Counted from the stretch's first letter, positions 1 through 9,720 are shown. The stretch is DNA of 64,000 bases from Nitrosopumilus sp. (GCF_025698945.1 NZ_JAILWM010000004.1:62001-126000); one strand, 5' to 3'. Numbers and translations are program-made. Notes: generated by a model from the letters alone, not told the origin.

Positions 1-1382
1 ATACTCTTAACGAACCATATTGTGTAAAATGTAAGAGAAAGGCTCAGGCTCATTCACATAAAGAATTCCCACTAAAAGCAAAACTACTCTCAGCTCAAGA
101 AAAAATTGGATTACGTGCACAAGAACCATTCAAAGGAGTAAAAGAACTTATCAATCAAGATAGGATTGCAGAACCATTAGAGAAGGGACTAGTACGACAA
201 AACAATGGGCTAACCGTTTTCAAAGATGGAACCGTGAGATTTGACGCAACAAATTCACCTTTAACCCAATTCAAACCTTCTTGGATTGGAACATCAATTG
301 AGAAACTCAAGATGTTGGGTTACACTCATGATGTTGAAGGAAAACCTCTTGAAAACTCAGATCAAATTTTAGAACTTAGAATGCAAGACGTGATAATTCC
401 ATATGAGAGTGGAAAATATCTCGTTGCAACATGTAAATACATAGATACTCTTCTAGAGAAATTCTATGGAAATTCTCCATTCTATAAAGTAAAGAATATT
501 GAAGAACTAGTAGGACATCTAATAATTGGTCTTGCTCCACATACTTCAGTTGGAATTGTAGGGAGAATTATTGGTTATACTGAAACTCATGTTTGTTTTG
601 CAACACCAAATTGGCATTCAGCAAAAAGAAGAGATGCAGATGGTGATGCTGATTCAATAATGCTCTTAATGGATAGTCTTCTTAACTTCTCAAGGCAGTT
701 TCTTTCTGATAGAATTGGTGGATTAATGGATGCTCCATTACTAATCCAACCTCTCGTTTTGCCTCATGAATCCCAACCACAAGCACATAACCTTGAAGTA
801 ACAAAATCTTTACCCCTTGAATTCTTTGAATCAACTCTTCAACAAGTTAAAGCATCAGATGTAACAACAGTGGAAATTATTAAATCACGTCTTGAAACTG
901 AAAGACAATTTTATGATTACTTTTTTACTCATTCTACTACATCTTTAACCACTTCAAAATCACGTAGTGCATATTCTACACTTGGTTCAATGCTTGACAA
1001 ATTTGATATGCAAATTAAAAATGCTGAATTAATTGATGCTGTAAATACTTCAGAAATTGTTTCAAATGTGATTTCAACACATCTTGTTCCAGACATAATG
1101 GGAAATCTCAGAGCTTATGCTAGACAGAACTTTAGATGCACAGGATGTGGAAAATCATTTAGAAGAATGCCATTAATTCAAACATGTATTTGTGGCCATA
1201 AACTAATTCCTACTATAACCAGAGGCTCTGTGGAAAAATATCTAAAACTAGCTAAAAGACTAGTTGAAAAATACGATGTTAGTGAATATCAGAGAGGAAG
1301 AATTCATGCTCTATCTGATGAAATTGAATTAGTATTTGGAAAAAATCAAGGCGACCAATCACTTCTAACTGATTATGCCTAA
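1..1382 (+). CDS. polC: DNA polymerase D large subunit DP2, C-terminal part (5' end outside window)
   Basis: Catalytic subunit of the archaeal replicative DNA polymerase PolD. The frame is open from the left edge (an upstream CxxC element, PYCVKC, is visible around base 18-35), so the true start lies outside the window. The catalytic two-barrel core is recognisable from the acidic motif RRDADGDAD around base 624-653, where the family usually has NxDGDxD; these aspartates bind catalytic Mg. A zinc finger follows (CTGCGKSF then CICG, about base 1138-1195). The extreme C-terminus, QSLLTDYA, resembles a PCNA-interacting peptide, which is inference. PCNA and GINS are also in the window. The gene ends 2 bp before the convergent glyA. 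Confidence 0.95.
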   Translation, partial: TLNEPYCVKCKRKAQAHSHKEFPLKAKLLSAQEKIGLRAQEPFKGVKELINQDRIAEPLEKGLVRQNNGLTVFKDGTVRFDATNSPLTQFKPSWIGTSIEKLKMLGYTHDVEGKPLENSDQILELRMQDVIIPYESGKYLVATCKYIDTLLEKFYGNSPFYKVKNIEELVGHLIIGLAPHTSVGIVGRIIGYTETHVCFATPNWHSAKRRDADGDADSIMLLMDSLLNFSRQFLSDRIGGLMDAPLLIQPLVLPHESQPQAHNLEVTKSLPLEFFESTLQQVKASDVTTVEIIKSRLETERQFYDYFFTHSTTSLTTSKSRSAYSTLGSMLDKFDMQIKNAELIDAVNTSEIVSNVISTHLVPDIMGNLRAYARQNFRCTGCGKSFRRMPLIQTCICGHKLIPTITRGSVEKYLKLAKRLVEKYDVSEYQRGRIHALSDEIELVFGKNQGDQSLLTDYA

Positions 1383-1384
1383 TT

Positions 1385-2707
1385 CTATCTTAATTTTACG
1401 TACTCATAAGCACCCAATTTATTATCAAAACAGAATTTTACTTTTTGATAATTTTTTCTGAGAGCCTTTACTTTTGGAAGAATCTTTTTTGGATCTTTTT
1501 TCTCAATTACAACCTCTTTAATGAAAGAAGCAATCTCTTGCATCTCATTCTTTTTCATTCCAAGACGTGTAATCTCTGAAACTCCTAACCTAATTCCACC
1601 CGGATGGAAATAATTTCGTCCTGCCTTAATATCTCCTGGAATTAATTGTCTATTAACAATAATGTTGGCTTTTTCTAAATCTGCTTCTACCTTTCCACCA
1701 TCAGAATAATCTAAAACATTAACTGCAATTTGATGAGATTGTGTAAAGCCTTTACTTTCTCCTAAAACTTTGAAACCCATATTATTTAGTGCCTCAGCAA
1801 ATAACTTTGCATTTTTAATTACCTGTGTAGCGTAATCTTTTCCAAACTCTAATGCTTCTGCAAAAGCAACAGCTTTTGCAGCCATATGATGAATATGATG
1901 ACTACTTGTTAATCCTGGAAATGTTGCTTTCTTAATTCCTTCTTCATGTTCTTTAGATCCTAACACAAGTCCTCCTTGAGGTCCAAACAATGTTTTATGA
2001 GTACTCATAGTCATTGTATCGACTCCCTCTCGAAGCGGATCTTGAAACTTACCTCCAGCAATTAAACCTGCAACATGAGCTGCATCATAATTTATGTGCA
2101 TATCATAACTCTTTAGAAAATCTGATAATTCTTTTACTGGATGAGGAAACAAGAATAATGAACCACCAAACATTGCCATTTTTGGAAGTCGATTTTTTTG
2201 TTTTAGTTCTTTGACTTTTTGTTTTGTTTTATCGACATCAATCGTCATCTCTTCTGCATCAAATGGATAGAACTCAATTTCCAAACCATGAACTAATCCC
2301 GCAGTTCCAGAATGTTCTTTTTTCCCATGAGAAATATGGCCTCCTGCAGGAATTGATGGAGCTAACATTATGTCACCCGGATTTGTAAAAGCTGAATAAA
2401 TTGCTAAATTTGCAACCACGCCCGAAATTGGTCTAACATCAGCAAATTTTGCTTTGTAAAGTTTTTTGGCTAATTTCATGCACTCGAATTCTACATCATC
2501 AATGTAGACACATCCAGCATAAACTCTCTCCCCAGGCCAACCTTCAGCATATCTGTTACCAAAATCAGAAATTATGGCCTCTCTTACTGCTGGACTTGGA
2601 ATATTTTCACTGGCAATTAATGGAATAGAATTTTCAAACCACTTGTGGTGTTCTTTTAATTTACTGAAAATTTTATCATAAGATTCCTTATTAGCTGATT
2701 TAGCCAT
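1385..2707 (-). CDS. glyA: Serine hydroxymethyltransferase
   Basis: PLP enzyme converting serine to glycine while passing a one-carbon unit to the tetrahydropterin carrier. Fold-type I aminotransferase family, about 440 residues. The PLP lysine is in STHKTLFGPQGG (about residue 238), and YDAAHVAGL carries the cofactor-binding Asp and His. The N-terminal IPLIASENIPSP element is diagnostic of SHMT. The ATG at 2707 is preferred over a TTG at 2716 because an AT-rich TATA-like element (tttttaaat on the minus strand, near 2734) sits about 26 bp upstream, matching leaderless transcription. It is divergent from the thermosome gene. Confidence 0.95.
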   Translation of the reverse strand: MAKSANKESYDKIFSKLKEHHKWFENSIPLIASENIPSPAVREAIISDFGNRYAEGWPGERVYAGCVYIDDVEFECMKLAKKLYKAKFADVRPISGVVANLAIYSAFTNPGDIMLAPSIPAGGHISHGKKEHSGTAGLVHGLEIEFYPFDAEEMTIDVDKTKQKVKELKQKNRLPKMAMFGGSLFLFPHPVKELSDFLKSYDMHINYDAAHVAGLIAGGKFQDPLREGVDTMTMSTHKTLFGPQGGLVLGSKEHEEGIKKATFPGLTSSHHIHHMAAKAVAFAEALEFGKDYATQVIKNAKLFAEALNNMGFKVLGESKGFTQSHQIAVNVLDYSDGGKVEADLEKANIIVNRQLIPGDIKAGRNYFHPGGIRLGVSEITRLGMKKNEMQEIASFIKEVVIEKKDPKKILPKVKALRKNYQKVKFCFDNKLGAYEYVKLR

Positions 2708-2780
2708 ATTTGGCAACTTTATTTTCCCAATTTAAAAACACCGATGATTACTTTCTAATTTCTTCTTATGATCTGGAAGG

Positions 2781-2788
2781 TATAAAAG
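2781..2788 (+). promoter_or_regulatory. TATA box of the thermosome gene
   Basis: The motif tataaaag is centred about 26 bp before the ATG at 2812. Transcription would therefore begin at or within a base or two of that ATG, giving a leaderless mRNA. This argues against the longer in-frame reading from the TTG at 2710, which would place the promoter inside the coding sequence. Confidence 0.75.
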
Positions 2789-2811
2789 GGGAATCTGGAG
2801 TTTTTGCATCT

Positions 2812-4527
2812 ATGGGCATGCAAGCAACATCAAAAGGAACTATGCCGGTTGTTCTTCTAAAAGAAGGCGGTTCTGAGACAAAAGGCAGAGATGCACAAAA
2901 AAACAATATCGCTGCTGCTAAAATAATTGCTGAAATTGTCCATACTAGTCTAGGACCAAGAGGCATGGATAAAATGCTAGTTGACTCTCTAGGTGATGTT
3001 ACAATTACAAATGATGGTGCTACTATTTTAAAAGAAATTGACGTTCAACACCCAGCTGCCAAAATGCTTGTTGAAATTTCTAAAACCACAGACAATGAGG
3101 TTGGAGATGGAACTACCTCAGCTGTTGTTTTAGCTGGTGCACTTCTTGCAAATGCTGAGTCTCTAATTGATCAAAATGTACATCCAACAATAATTGTAGA
3201 TGGATATAGAAAAGCTGCAAAAAAGGCAAAACAATTTCTTGAAAGTATTGCAGATACAATCACTCCAAATGATAAGAATATTCTTACAAAAATTGCAAAA
3301 ACCTCAATGCAGACTAAACTTGTAAGAAAAGATTCTGATTTACTTGCTGAAATTATTGTAAAATCTATTCTTGCAGTTGCTGAAAAAGAAGGTGAAAAGT
3401 TTGATGTTGATATTGATGATATTAAAGTTGAAAAGAAGGCAGGCGGATCTATCAAAGATTCAATGATTATTCAGGGTATCGTTCTTGACAAAGAAGTTGT
3501 TCATGGAGGCATGCCTAGAAAAATTTCTGAGGCCAAAATTGCATTAATTAACACTGCACTTGAAATCAATAAAACTGAAACTGATGCTAAAATTAACATT
3601 TCAAATCCACAACAACTAAAATCATTTTTAGATGAAGAAAACAGAATGCTCAAAACAATGGTTGACAAAGTTATTGGTTCAGGAGCAAATGTGGTTTTAT
3701 GTCAAAAAGGAATTGATGATATGGCACAGCATTATCTTGCAAAAGCTGGAATTATTGCAGTTAGAAGAATAAAAGAAAGTGATCTTACAAAACTAGCAAA
3801 AGCAACTGGTGGTAGAATTGTCACTAATTTAGATGATCTTTATGAAAAAGATCTTGGTGGTGCAGAGATTGTTGAAGAAAGAAAAATTGAAGAAGACAAA
3901 TGGGTTTTCATTGAAGGGTGCAAACATCCAAAGTCAGTTACTTTACTTCTTCGTGGAGGCTCACAAAGAGTAGTTGATGAAGTAGAACGATCAGTACATG
4001 ATGCTTTAATGGTTGTAAAAGATGTAATTGAAAAACCACAAATTGTTGCTGGTGGTGGAGCACCTGAAACTTATGCAGCAACCAAACTAAGATCTTGGGC
4101 AAAATCATTAGAAGGAAGAGAACAATTAGCTGCAGAAAAATTTGCCGAATCTTTAGAATCAATACCTTTAGCACTTTCAGAAAATGCTGGAATGGATCCT
4201 ATTGATACACTAACACTTCTTCGTTCAAAACAACAAAAAGGAGAAAAATGGACTGGTATTGACGTAATGAAAGGTAAAATTGCAAATATGAAATCAAGTG
4301 ATATTATTGAACCATTAGTTGTTAAATTACAAATTGTTTCTGCAGCTGCAGAAGCTGCATGTATGATACTTAGAATTGATGATGTAATTGCTACTCAAAA
4401 ATCAGGTGGAGGACCACCTGGTGGAGGAGAAGGTGGAATGCCACCTGGAATGGGTGGAATGCCACCTGGAATGGGTGGAATGCCACCTGGAATGGGTGGA
4501 ATGCCTGACATGGGCGGAATGATGTAA
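2812..4527 (+). CDS. ths: Thermosome subunit (group II chaperonin)
   Basis: ATP-driven cytosolic protein-folding chamber subunit, CCT/thermosome family, about 571 residues. Family signatures are [12 protein letters not shown] near the N-terminus, [10 protein letters not shown] and the nucleotide-binding [12 protein letters not shown] motif. The apical domain occupies the middle and the equatorial domain returns at the C-terminus (VAGGGAPE). The tail is a Gly-Met-Pro-rich repeat typical of chaperonin C-termini that project into the cavity. The frame extends upstream to a TTG at 2710, but those 34 residues are unlike the family and lie over the TATA box, so the ATG at 2812 is chosen. Single subunit gene in this window. 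Confidence 0.96.
   Translation: MGMQATSKGTMPVVLLKEGGSETKGRDAQKNNIAAAKIIAEIVHTSLGPRGMDKMLVDSLGDVTITNDGATILKEIDVQHPAAKMLVEISKTTDNEVGDGTTSAVVLAGALLANAESLIDQNVHPTIIVDGYRKAAKKAKQFLESIADTITPNDKNILTKIAKTSMQTKLVRKDSDLLAEIIVKSILAVAEKEGEKFDVDIDDIKVEKKAGGSIKDSMIIQGIVLDKEVVHGGMPRKISEAKIALINTALEINKTETDAKINISNPQQLKSFLDEENRMLKTMVDKVIGSGANVVLCQKGIDDMAQHYLAKAGIIAVRRIKESDLTKLAKATGGRIVTNLDDLYEKDLGGAEIVEERKIEEDKWVFIEGCKHPKSVTLLLRGGSQRVVDEVERSVHDALMVVKDVIEKPQIVAGGGAPETYAATKLRSWAKSLEGREQLAAEKFAESLESIPLALSENAGMDPIDTLTLLRSKQQKGEKWTGIDVMKGKIANMKSSDIIEPLVVKLQIVSAAAEAACMILRIDDVIATQKSGGGPPGGGEGGMPPGMGGMPPGMGGMPPGMGGMPDMGGMM
4432..4494 (+). repeat. Three tandem 21-bp units encoding GGMPPGM
   Basis: Three perfect copies of a 21-bp unit (ggtggaatgccacctggaatg), followed by a partial fourth, encode the thermosome C-terminal tail. 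The units are identical at DNA level, not only at protein level, so copy number may vary by replication slippage between strains. Confidence 0.9.
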
Positions 4528-4580
4528 AATTTTTGGATAGATTTCAAAAGTTTATTTGATAACTGAATTTACGAAAAACA

Positions 4581-4859
4581 TTGAATAAAATTTCTTCAAA
4601 ATTATTAACTGGATTCAAATACATTTACTTGGTTGCATTTTTTGCATTACTTGCTGGATTCTTTCATCCATTAATTACTAACACAAGTTTTGATGGAGTA
4701 GTAGTTGGGGTTTTGGTTCTATTTGTTGGTCTATCTGGAGCAGTTTTATTGTACAGGGCTGCAACATCTGAGAAGAAAAGAGAGATTTATCTTGGAATAG
4801 GATTTGGACTAATTGCTATTTCATTATACTATATCTTCCAACTTACTGGAAGAACCTAA
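4581..4859 (+). CDS. Small membrane protein, function unknown
   Basis: A 92-residue protein with three predicted hydrophobic segments (about residues 13-30, 37-58 and 70-88). A basic/polar loop (YRAATSEKKREIY) lies between the second and third. TTG start at 4581. It follows the thermosome gene and overlaps the stop of the convergent glnA by 4 bp. I do not recognise a family. Small three-helix membrane proteins of this sort are common in Nitrosopumilus-like genomes. Confidence 0.7.
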   Translation: MNKISSKLLTGFKYIYLVAFFALLAGFFHPLITNTSFDGVVVGVLVLFVGLSGAVLLYRAATSEKKREIYLGIGFGLIAISLYYIFQLTGRT

Positions 4860-6316
4860 ACATCAAAGTATAGATAAAATTCATGTGGATGGGGTCTAAT
4901 TGCTATTTCACGTTGATCTCTTCTTTCTAATTCTATAATTTTATCTACCACGTCATTTGTAAAAATAGGGTTAAGGAATTTTCTATCACTTTCTAATTCG
5001 TCTAATGCTTCACCAAGACTCTTAGGAAGTACACCTATTCCTCTTTTTGTTCTATCTGATTTAGTCATCTTAAAGATATCATCACGTACTTGTTCTCCAG
5101 GATCCATTTTCTTTTTAATTCCATCCATACCAGCAGCTGTTACTGCTGCAAAAACTAGATATGGATTTGATGAAGGATCAGGTGCTCTAAATTCAAGTCT
5201 TTTTAGATGTGCATATTCTTTACCCGTAAGATGTTTTGGAACTCTTACTATTGCAGATCTGTTTCCTGAACTCCATGCAATATATGCAGGTGCCTCATAT
5301 CCTGGCACTAATCTATGATACGAATTAGTAGTAGGATTACAAATTGCTGAAAGTGCTTTTGCATGATTAATAATTCCACCACAAAAATATCTTCCAACTT
5401 GACTTAATTCAATCTCATCATCTGGATCAAAGAATGCATTCTCTTTACCTTTCCATAAACTAACATTAACATGCATTCCTGAACCTGAATCCATAGCAAT
5501 TGGTTTTGGCATCATAGTTGCTACTTTTCCATATTTCTGAGCAACATTTCTAATCACATACTTGTAAGATTGTGCAGCATCAGCAGCATTTGTCATGTAA
5601 TCATATTTGATATCAATCTCACATTGGCCTGCAGTAGCAACTTCATGATGATGGTTATCACAAAGTATACCAAAATTATTTTTCAGTATGTTTACACATT
5701 CGTTTCTATAGGGTGTAAGAGTATCCGATGGTGTACTTGGATAATATCCTTCTTGTAATCCCATTGGATATCCATTCCCTTCTTGACTCCATGGAGCTTC
5801 TTTAGATTCAATTGAATATGATTGTCCTTTGTATGGTGTTAAAACATCCCAATGCACCTTATCAAAAACAAAAAACTCGACTTCTGGACCCCAAGTACTA
5901 AAATCATATCCCTGACTCTTGATAAATTCTTCAGCTTTTTGAGAAATACCTCGTGGATCCCGAGATAATCTTCCTCTATTTTCTCCCCAATAAACATCAC
6001 AAAGCATTCTAGCAGTTTTATTTTCAGTCATCCATGGAATTATTGCAAATGTATTTGGGTCTGGCTTTAAGAGTAAATCTGAATCATCAATGGTAGTAAA
6101 TCCAACAATTGATGAACCATCTAATTTAGGTAACCCATCTCTCATTTGTTCAGGTGTAAATGTATCAGCTGAAATTGTAGTATGATGAAAATGACCTGTT
6201 AAACCTGTAAATTGTAAATCGATAAATTGTATTCCCTCATGTTGTATTCTCGAGAAAACTTCATCAGGTGAGTATGTTACTTGTATTGCTTTTCCATGAC
6301 TAACTTTATAGGGCAA
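4856..6316 (-). CDS. glnA: Glutamine synthetase, type I (copy 1)
   Basis: ATP-dependent condensation of glutamate and ammonium to glutamine, the main ammonium-assimilation step, in the cytosol; dodecameric GSI family. Signatures include GPEVEFFVFD (metal ligands), HHHEVATAGQCEID, SGSGMHVNVSLW, NPTTNSYHRLVPGYEAP and the RLEFRAPDPSSNPY segment. At the position equivalent to the adenylylated Tyr of GSI-beta enzymes (NLY) this copy has DIF, so adenylylation is not expected. The start is a TTG at 6316; no ATG or GTG is close. A second paralogue lies at 21.0 kb. Confidence 0.94.
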   Translation of the reverse strand: MPYKVSHGKAIQVTYSPDEVFSRIQHEGIQFIDLQFTGLTGHFHHTTISADTFTPEQMRDGLPKLDGSSIVGFTTIDDSDLLLKPDPNTFAIIPWMTENKTARMLCDVYWGENRGRLSRDPRGISQKAEEFIKSQGYDFSTWGPEVEFFVFDKVHWDVLTPYKGQSYSIESKEAPWSQEGNGYPMGLQEGYYPSTPSDTLTPYRNECVNILKNNFGILCDNHHHEVATAGQCEIDIKYDYMTNAADAAQSYKYVIRNVAQKYGKVATMMPKPIAMDSGSGMHVNVSLWKGKENAFFDPDDEIELSQVGRYFCGGIINHAKALSAICNPTTNSYHRLVPGYEAPAYIAWSSGNRSAIVRVPKHLTGKEYAHLKRLEFRAPDPSSNPYLVFAAVTAAGMDGIKKKMDPGEQVRDDIFKMTKSDRTKRGIGVLPKSLGEALDELESDRKFLNPIFTNDVVDKIIELERRDQREIAIRPHPHEFYLYFDV

Positions 6317-6370
6317 TTCTGTTCTTCAATCAAACACAAATACATCGGGGATTTAAGGATTAGGTAAGAA

Positions 6371-6928
6371 ATGTCTGAATCAAATCAAATTGATATCAAC
6401 TCATTACATCATTTAGTTTTAAGAGAAACTGAAAATGATTCCTTATTAGAAATTGAACCAACTTTTTACATTGATCTTGCCGATTTTATTGGAAATTTAA
6501 GAAAACAAGAATTTGATGGAGTAGAAAGCAAAATTAAAGACACTATGATTGAAATGGCAACTGAACTAACTTCATTACTAATTCAAATTAGACTGGACAA
6601 AATTTCAAAATCAGAAGATTTTGAAATGGCATTTCTTCTTGATGAAGAAAAATACATTCTAGATTCTCAAGAAGAACAAAAAGAAAGAATTGAAATGATT
6701 CTCTCAGCTACAATTAATGGTAAATCAAAATTTCTTGAATCTTTATCACAAAATCATAAAACAAAAAAAATTGTCGTAAGATTTCTCAAAGAAACAGATG
6801 AAATTGTAGGCGCAGATCTAGAAAAATATGGTCCTTTCAAAACTGAAGATATTGCTACAATTCCATATGAAAATGCTCAGGCACTAATTTCTAAAAATAT
6901 TGCAACCAAGGTACGTTGGGAAGATTAG
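6371..6928 (+). CDS. GINS replication complex subunit, Gins51 type
   Basis: GINS links the MCM helicase to other replisome parts (with Cdc45/GAN) during archaeal DNA replication. The 185-residue protein has a mostly helical N-terminal A domain (about 1-120) and a small beta-rich C-terminal B domain (VRFLKETDEIVGADLEKYGP to KVRWED). The A-then-B order is that of the Sld5/Psf1 group, called Gins51 in archaea. ATG start. It is divergent from glnA and followed by a small membrane protein. The identification rests on the B-domain pattern and the overall layout. Confidence 0.85.
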   Translation: MSESNQIDINSLHHLVLRETENDSLLEIEPTFYIDLADFIGNLRKQEFDGVESKIKDTMIEMATELTSLLIQIRLDKISKSEDFEMAFLLDEEKYILDSQEEQKERIEMILSATINGKSKFLESLSQNHKTKKIVVRFLKETDEIVGADLEKYGPFKTEDIATIPYENAQALISKNIATKVRWED

Positions 6929-6959
6929 ATAAAAATTACACCAACAAAGTTAGCCTATT

Positions 6960-7244
6960 ATGTCCCATACTGGAGTTGATGTGATTGATTTTCTTTTCTA
7001 TACTATTTATCCAGTAATTGGAATTTTTGTCGTTGAAGTAATTAGTAGATTAATCAAAGTACCAAAATGGGCAAAACTTTGGACACAAGCAATTGTATCT
7101 ATTGGGTTTGGAATTTATTATTGGTTTATCTTACCTGCACCACAAAATTTCCCATTAACTGCAATGGTCATGTTTGCTCTTGCAATTGCTTTGATTTATC
7201 AGGGAAGACGTGCAAAAATATCACCAGACAAAAGTCCTTACTAA
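6960..7244 (+). CDS. Small membrane protein, function unknown
   Basis: A 94-residue protein with three hydrophobic segments (about 9-26, 40-57 and 64-81) and a basic C-terminus (QGRRAKISPDKSPY). It lies 31 bp after the GINS gene on the same strand and ends 2 bp before the convergent AN1-finger gene. An overlapping frame in the same region has no family resemblance. No family recognised. Confidence 0.7.
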   Translation: MSHTGVDVIDFLFYTIYPVIGIFVVEVISRLIKVPKWAKLWTQAIVSIGFGIYYWFILPAPQNFPLTAMVMFALAIALIYQGRRAKISPDKSPY

Positions 7245-7246
7245 TT

Positions 7247-7468
7247 TTAAAATCTACCAAAAAATCGTTTAAGTATATTTGGTCGGTTTCTTCCCCCATC
7301 TCTAATTACTTTTCTCTCACCAAATCTTTTTGCTCTGATTTGGCTAAGTTTAACACATCTGTGTTCTTCTGGAAGTCTGTGTTCTGAACAAAATGGGTCT
7401 TTACAATAATTACATTGAAAAGGTAAATCAGTTAAATCTCCACAATAAGCACATTTTTCTGATTTCAC
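7247..7468 (-). CDS. AN1-type zinc-finger protein
   Basis: A 73-residue protein that is almost entirely one AN1-like zinc finger: CAYCGDLTDLPFQC, CKDPFCSEHR, then HRC. The spacing of Cys pairs, the final Cys and the His residues matches the two-zinc AN1 fold known mainly from eukaryotic stress and ubiquitin-linked proteins and also found in archaea. The C-terminus is strongly basic (RAKRFGERKVIRDGGRNRP), suggesting nucleic-acid or ribosome contact (inference). ATG start. Confidence 0.88.
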   Translation of the reverse strand: MKSEKCAYCGDLTDLPFQCNYCKDPFCSEHRLPEEHRCVKLSQIRAKRFGERKVIRDGGRNRPNILKRFFGRF

Positions 7469-7569
7469 AACTTAAGTAATCTTTTTTCTTTTAATAACCT
7501 TGTTAGAAATTCTAAAATTTATCTAAACATTTTTACCATGATTAAATTGAAATTATTTTAGTGATTTAA

Positions 7570-8310
7570 TTGATTAAAGATAAAGTTGCAATAATTACTG
7601 GGGCAAGTAGTGGAATAGGATTTGCTACCGCACTTACATTATCTAAAGCCGGAGCAAAGGTTGCAATTGGTGCAAGACGAGTTGATAGATTAGAAGAACT
7701 TGCAAAAAAAATAACTGAAAATGGCGGTCAAGTTTTTTATCAAAAATTAGATGTCACTAAAAGAGAAGAATGTGATAATTTTGCCAAGGCTGTTTTGGAT
7801 AAATGGGGCACAATTGACATTCTTGTTAATAATGCCGGATTGATGCCTTTGAGTTTTTTCAAAAACCTCAAGGTTGATGAATGGGATAGAATGATTGATG
7901 TGAACATTAAAGGAGTATTGTATTCCACAGGCTCAGTAATCAATCATATGAAAGAGAAAAAATCTGGTCATATAGTAAATCTCTCATCAGTAGCTGGCAG
8001 AATAGTTTTTCCAGCGGGAAGTGTTTATTGTGCAACTAAACATGCAGTTGCTGCATTTAGTGAAGGTCTAAGACAAGAATTTAGTGTCAGATCAAACATT
8101 AGAGTCACAAGCATTGAACCTGGAGTTGTTGCAACAGAACTAAATGATACAATTACAGATGAATCTTTACAAGGATTTGTTGAAAATGCAAAAAAAATGG
8201 AAGCATTACAAGCAGATGATATAGCAAATGCAATATTATTTGCAGTTGATTCTCCTTCACATGTAAATGTAAATGAAATTTTGATTAGACCAACTACACA
8301 AGAACGTTAA
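7570..8310 (+). CDS. Short-chain dehydrogenase/reductase (SDR)
   Basis: NAD(P)-dependent oxidoreductase of the classical SDR family, 246 residues. The sequence has the Rossmann glycine motif TGASSGIG (about 10-17), NNAG, the catalytic Ser in NLSSVAG and the YCATK catalytic pair. GARR after the second beta strand, with basic residues, suggests NADP preference. Its closest overall look is to YdfG-type 3-hydroxy acid/serine dehydrogenases; the substrate cannot be told. TTG start. The stop is one base before the next gene's start, so co-transcription with the flavoprotein is likely. Confidence 0.92.
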   Translation: MIKDKVAIITGASSGIGFATALTLSKAGAKVAIGARRVDRLEELAKKITENGGQVFYQKLDVTKREECDNFAKAVLDKWGTIDILVNNAGLMPLSFFKNLKVDEWDRMIDVNIKGVLYSTGSVINHMKEKKSGHIVNLSSVAGRIVFPAGSVYCATKHAVAAFSEGLRQEFSVRSNIRVTSIEPGVVATELNDTITDESLQGFVENAKKMEALQADDIANAILFAVDSPSHVNVNEILIRPTTQER

Positions 8311-8311
8311 G

Positions 8312-9460
8312 TTGACAAATATTCCACATGTTGTAATTTTAGGAGGAGGTTTTGGAGGACTTGCTTCTGCAAATGAATTAAGAAATTCGCTAAGTTCTTC
8401 TCAATTAAAAATTACAATAATAGATAAAAAAGATTGGTTTATGGTTGGATTTGCAAAATTATGGATTATTAATGGAACACGAACTTTTGAAAACTCAGTA
8501 GGTTCTCTAAATAATTTAGGAAAAAAAGAAATAACTTTCATAAAAGAAGAAATATTGTCAATTGATCCTAAAACCAAAAATATCAAAACTAATTCCCAAA
8601 CAATTTCTTATGATTATTTGATAATTTCAATGGGGGCTGTTTTAGCACCTGAAAAAATACCTGGTCTTAAAGAACATGGATTCAATCTTTATGATCATGA
8701 TCATCTTTCACAAATTCATGAAAAACTAATGTCGATAAAATCTGGAAAAATTGCTATCTCAATAATGGGGATGCCATACAAATGTCCCCCAGCACCATTT
8801 GAGGCTAGTTTACTCATAGATGCTATGCTTAGAAAACGTGGTGTTCGTGATTCCATTCAAATTGATTTCTATAGTCCTGCACCAATTACATTGCCAGCAG
8901 CTGGACCTGATGTAAGTAAGAAAATTCTTGAATTAGTAAATTCTGAACAAATTGTTTTCCATAATTCTTCAAAAATAAAATCTGTTGAACCACACAAATT
9001 AATTTTTGAAAATTCTCAAACTGATTTTGATCTATTGTTAGCAATTCCACCTCATATTGCTCCAAAAGTTATCTATGATTCAGGTTTAGCAAAAGAATCA
9101 GGGTTTATTCTAATCAACCGAGATTGTAAAACAAAGTTTGAAAATGTTTTTGCTATAGGTGATGTAACAAGTTTACCTGTAACTGAATCAATGGCAGTTC
9201 CAAAAGCTGGAATATTTGCAGAGGGTGAAGGCATTACCGTTGCAAAAAACATAATTTCTAAAATTCTGTCAAAGGAAGAAGAAGTATACTTTGATGGTAA
9301 AGGTGGCTGTTTCTTAGAATCAGGTAGGGATACAGCTTCAGTAATTGAAGTTAATATGTTTTCAAATCCAAAACCAACAACAAATCTTACAGAATCTAAT
9401 GAAGACAACCTTGTTAAAAAACAACAATTTGAAAAAGAAAGATTAAGTAATTGGTTATGA
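8312..9460 (+). CDS. FAD-dependent pyridine nucleotide-disulfide oxidoreductase, sulfide:quinone reductase-like
   Basis: A 382-residue flavoprotein with an N-terminal FAD Rossmann motif (ILGGGFGGLASANEL) and the second FAD motif FAIGDVTSLP. It carries a cysteine in YKCPPAPFE and another in GGKGGCFLESG, positions reminiscent of the redox Cys pair of sulfide:quinone reductases and flavocytochrome c sulfide dehydrogenases. The physiological donor and acceptor are unknown; SQR, type-2 NADH dehydrogenase or another reductase are possible. TTG start directly after the SDR gene. The 3' end overlaps the next, convergent gene by 6 bp. Confidence 0.85.
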   Translation: MTNIPHVVILGGGFGGLASANELRNSLSSSQLKITIIDKKDWFMVGFAKLWIINGTRTFENSVGSLNNLGKKEITFIKEEILSIDPKTKNIKTNSQTISYDYLIISMGAVLAPEKIPGLKEHGFNLYDHDHLSQIHEKLMSIKSGKIAISIMGMPYKCPPAPFEASLLIDAMLRKRGVRDSIQIDFYSPAPITLPAAGPDVSKKILELVNSEQIVFHNSSKIKSVEPHKLIFENSQTDFDLLLAIPPHIAPKVIYDSGLAKESGFILINRDCKTKFENVFAIGDVTSLPVTESMAVPKAGIFAEGEGITVAKNIISKILSKEEEVYFDGKGGCFLESGRDTASVIEVNMFSNPKPTTNLTESNEDNLVKKQQFEKERLSNWL

Positions 9461-9664
9461 TTCTTCGTCTTTTTCTTTTGTAAGATGTTCTAAAATAGCT
9501 CTAACTTCAACTCCTAAGGCTTGATTATCTTTTGATAAATTCAACTTTTCAGGAATTTGATTTTTAAAATTTTCATCTTCTAATTCAATACTTCTTTTTT
9601 GGATACAATCAAGATGATCTTGATCCGTTGCAGAAATCTTATGACAAATATTACATATCTTCAT
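9455..9664 (-). CDS. Small zinc-binding protein, function unknown
   Basis: About 69 residues from the ATG at 9664. The start MKICNICHK has a CxxC pair and a later DHLDC, which could form a single zinc site; the rest is charged and helical. An in-frame GTG lies four codons upstream at 9676. The 14 bases around the start (tcataattattctc on the plus strand) recur exactly at the start of another zinc-ribbon gene at 46574. The 3' end overlaps the flavoprotein gene by 6 bp. Confidence 0.7.
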   Translation of the reverse strand: MKICNICHKISATDQDHLDCIQKRSIELEDENFKNQIPEKLNLSKDNQALGVEVRAILEHLTKEKDEES

Positions 9665-9687
9665 AATTATTCTCACTCAATACGACG

Positions 9688-9697
9688 ATTTAATAAT
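9688..9697 (+). promoter_or_regulatory. TATA-like box of tRNA-Pro
   Basis: The AT-rich element atttaataat is centred about 26-28 bp before the tRNA 5' end at 9721, the normal archaeal TATA distance. Confidence 0.5.
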
Positions 9698-9720
9698 TTC
9701 ATTTTGTGCCTCAGTGATGA

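Noticed and set aside
2710-2811. N-terminal extension of the thermosome from the TTG at 2710.
   Set aside because: It covers the TATA box and does not match the family N-terminus.
4432-4494. 21-bp repeats considered as a mobile or recombination element.
   Set aside because: The repeats are in frame and encode the chaperonin tail, a known family feature.
7067-7387. A plus-strand frame of about 106 residues overlapping the small membrane protein and the AN1 gene.
   Set aside because: Out of frame with two better supported genes, no family resemblance and a poor amino-acid pattern.
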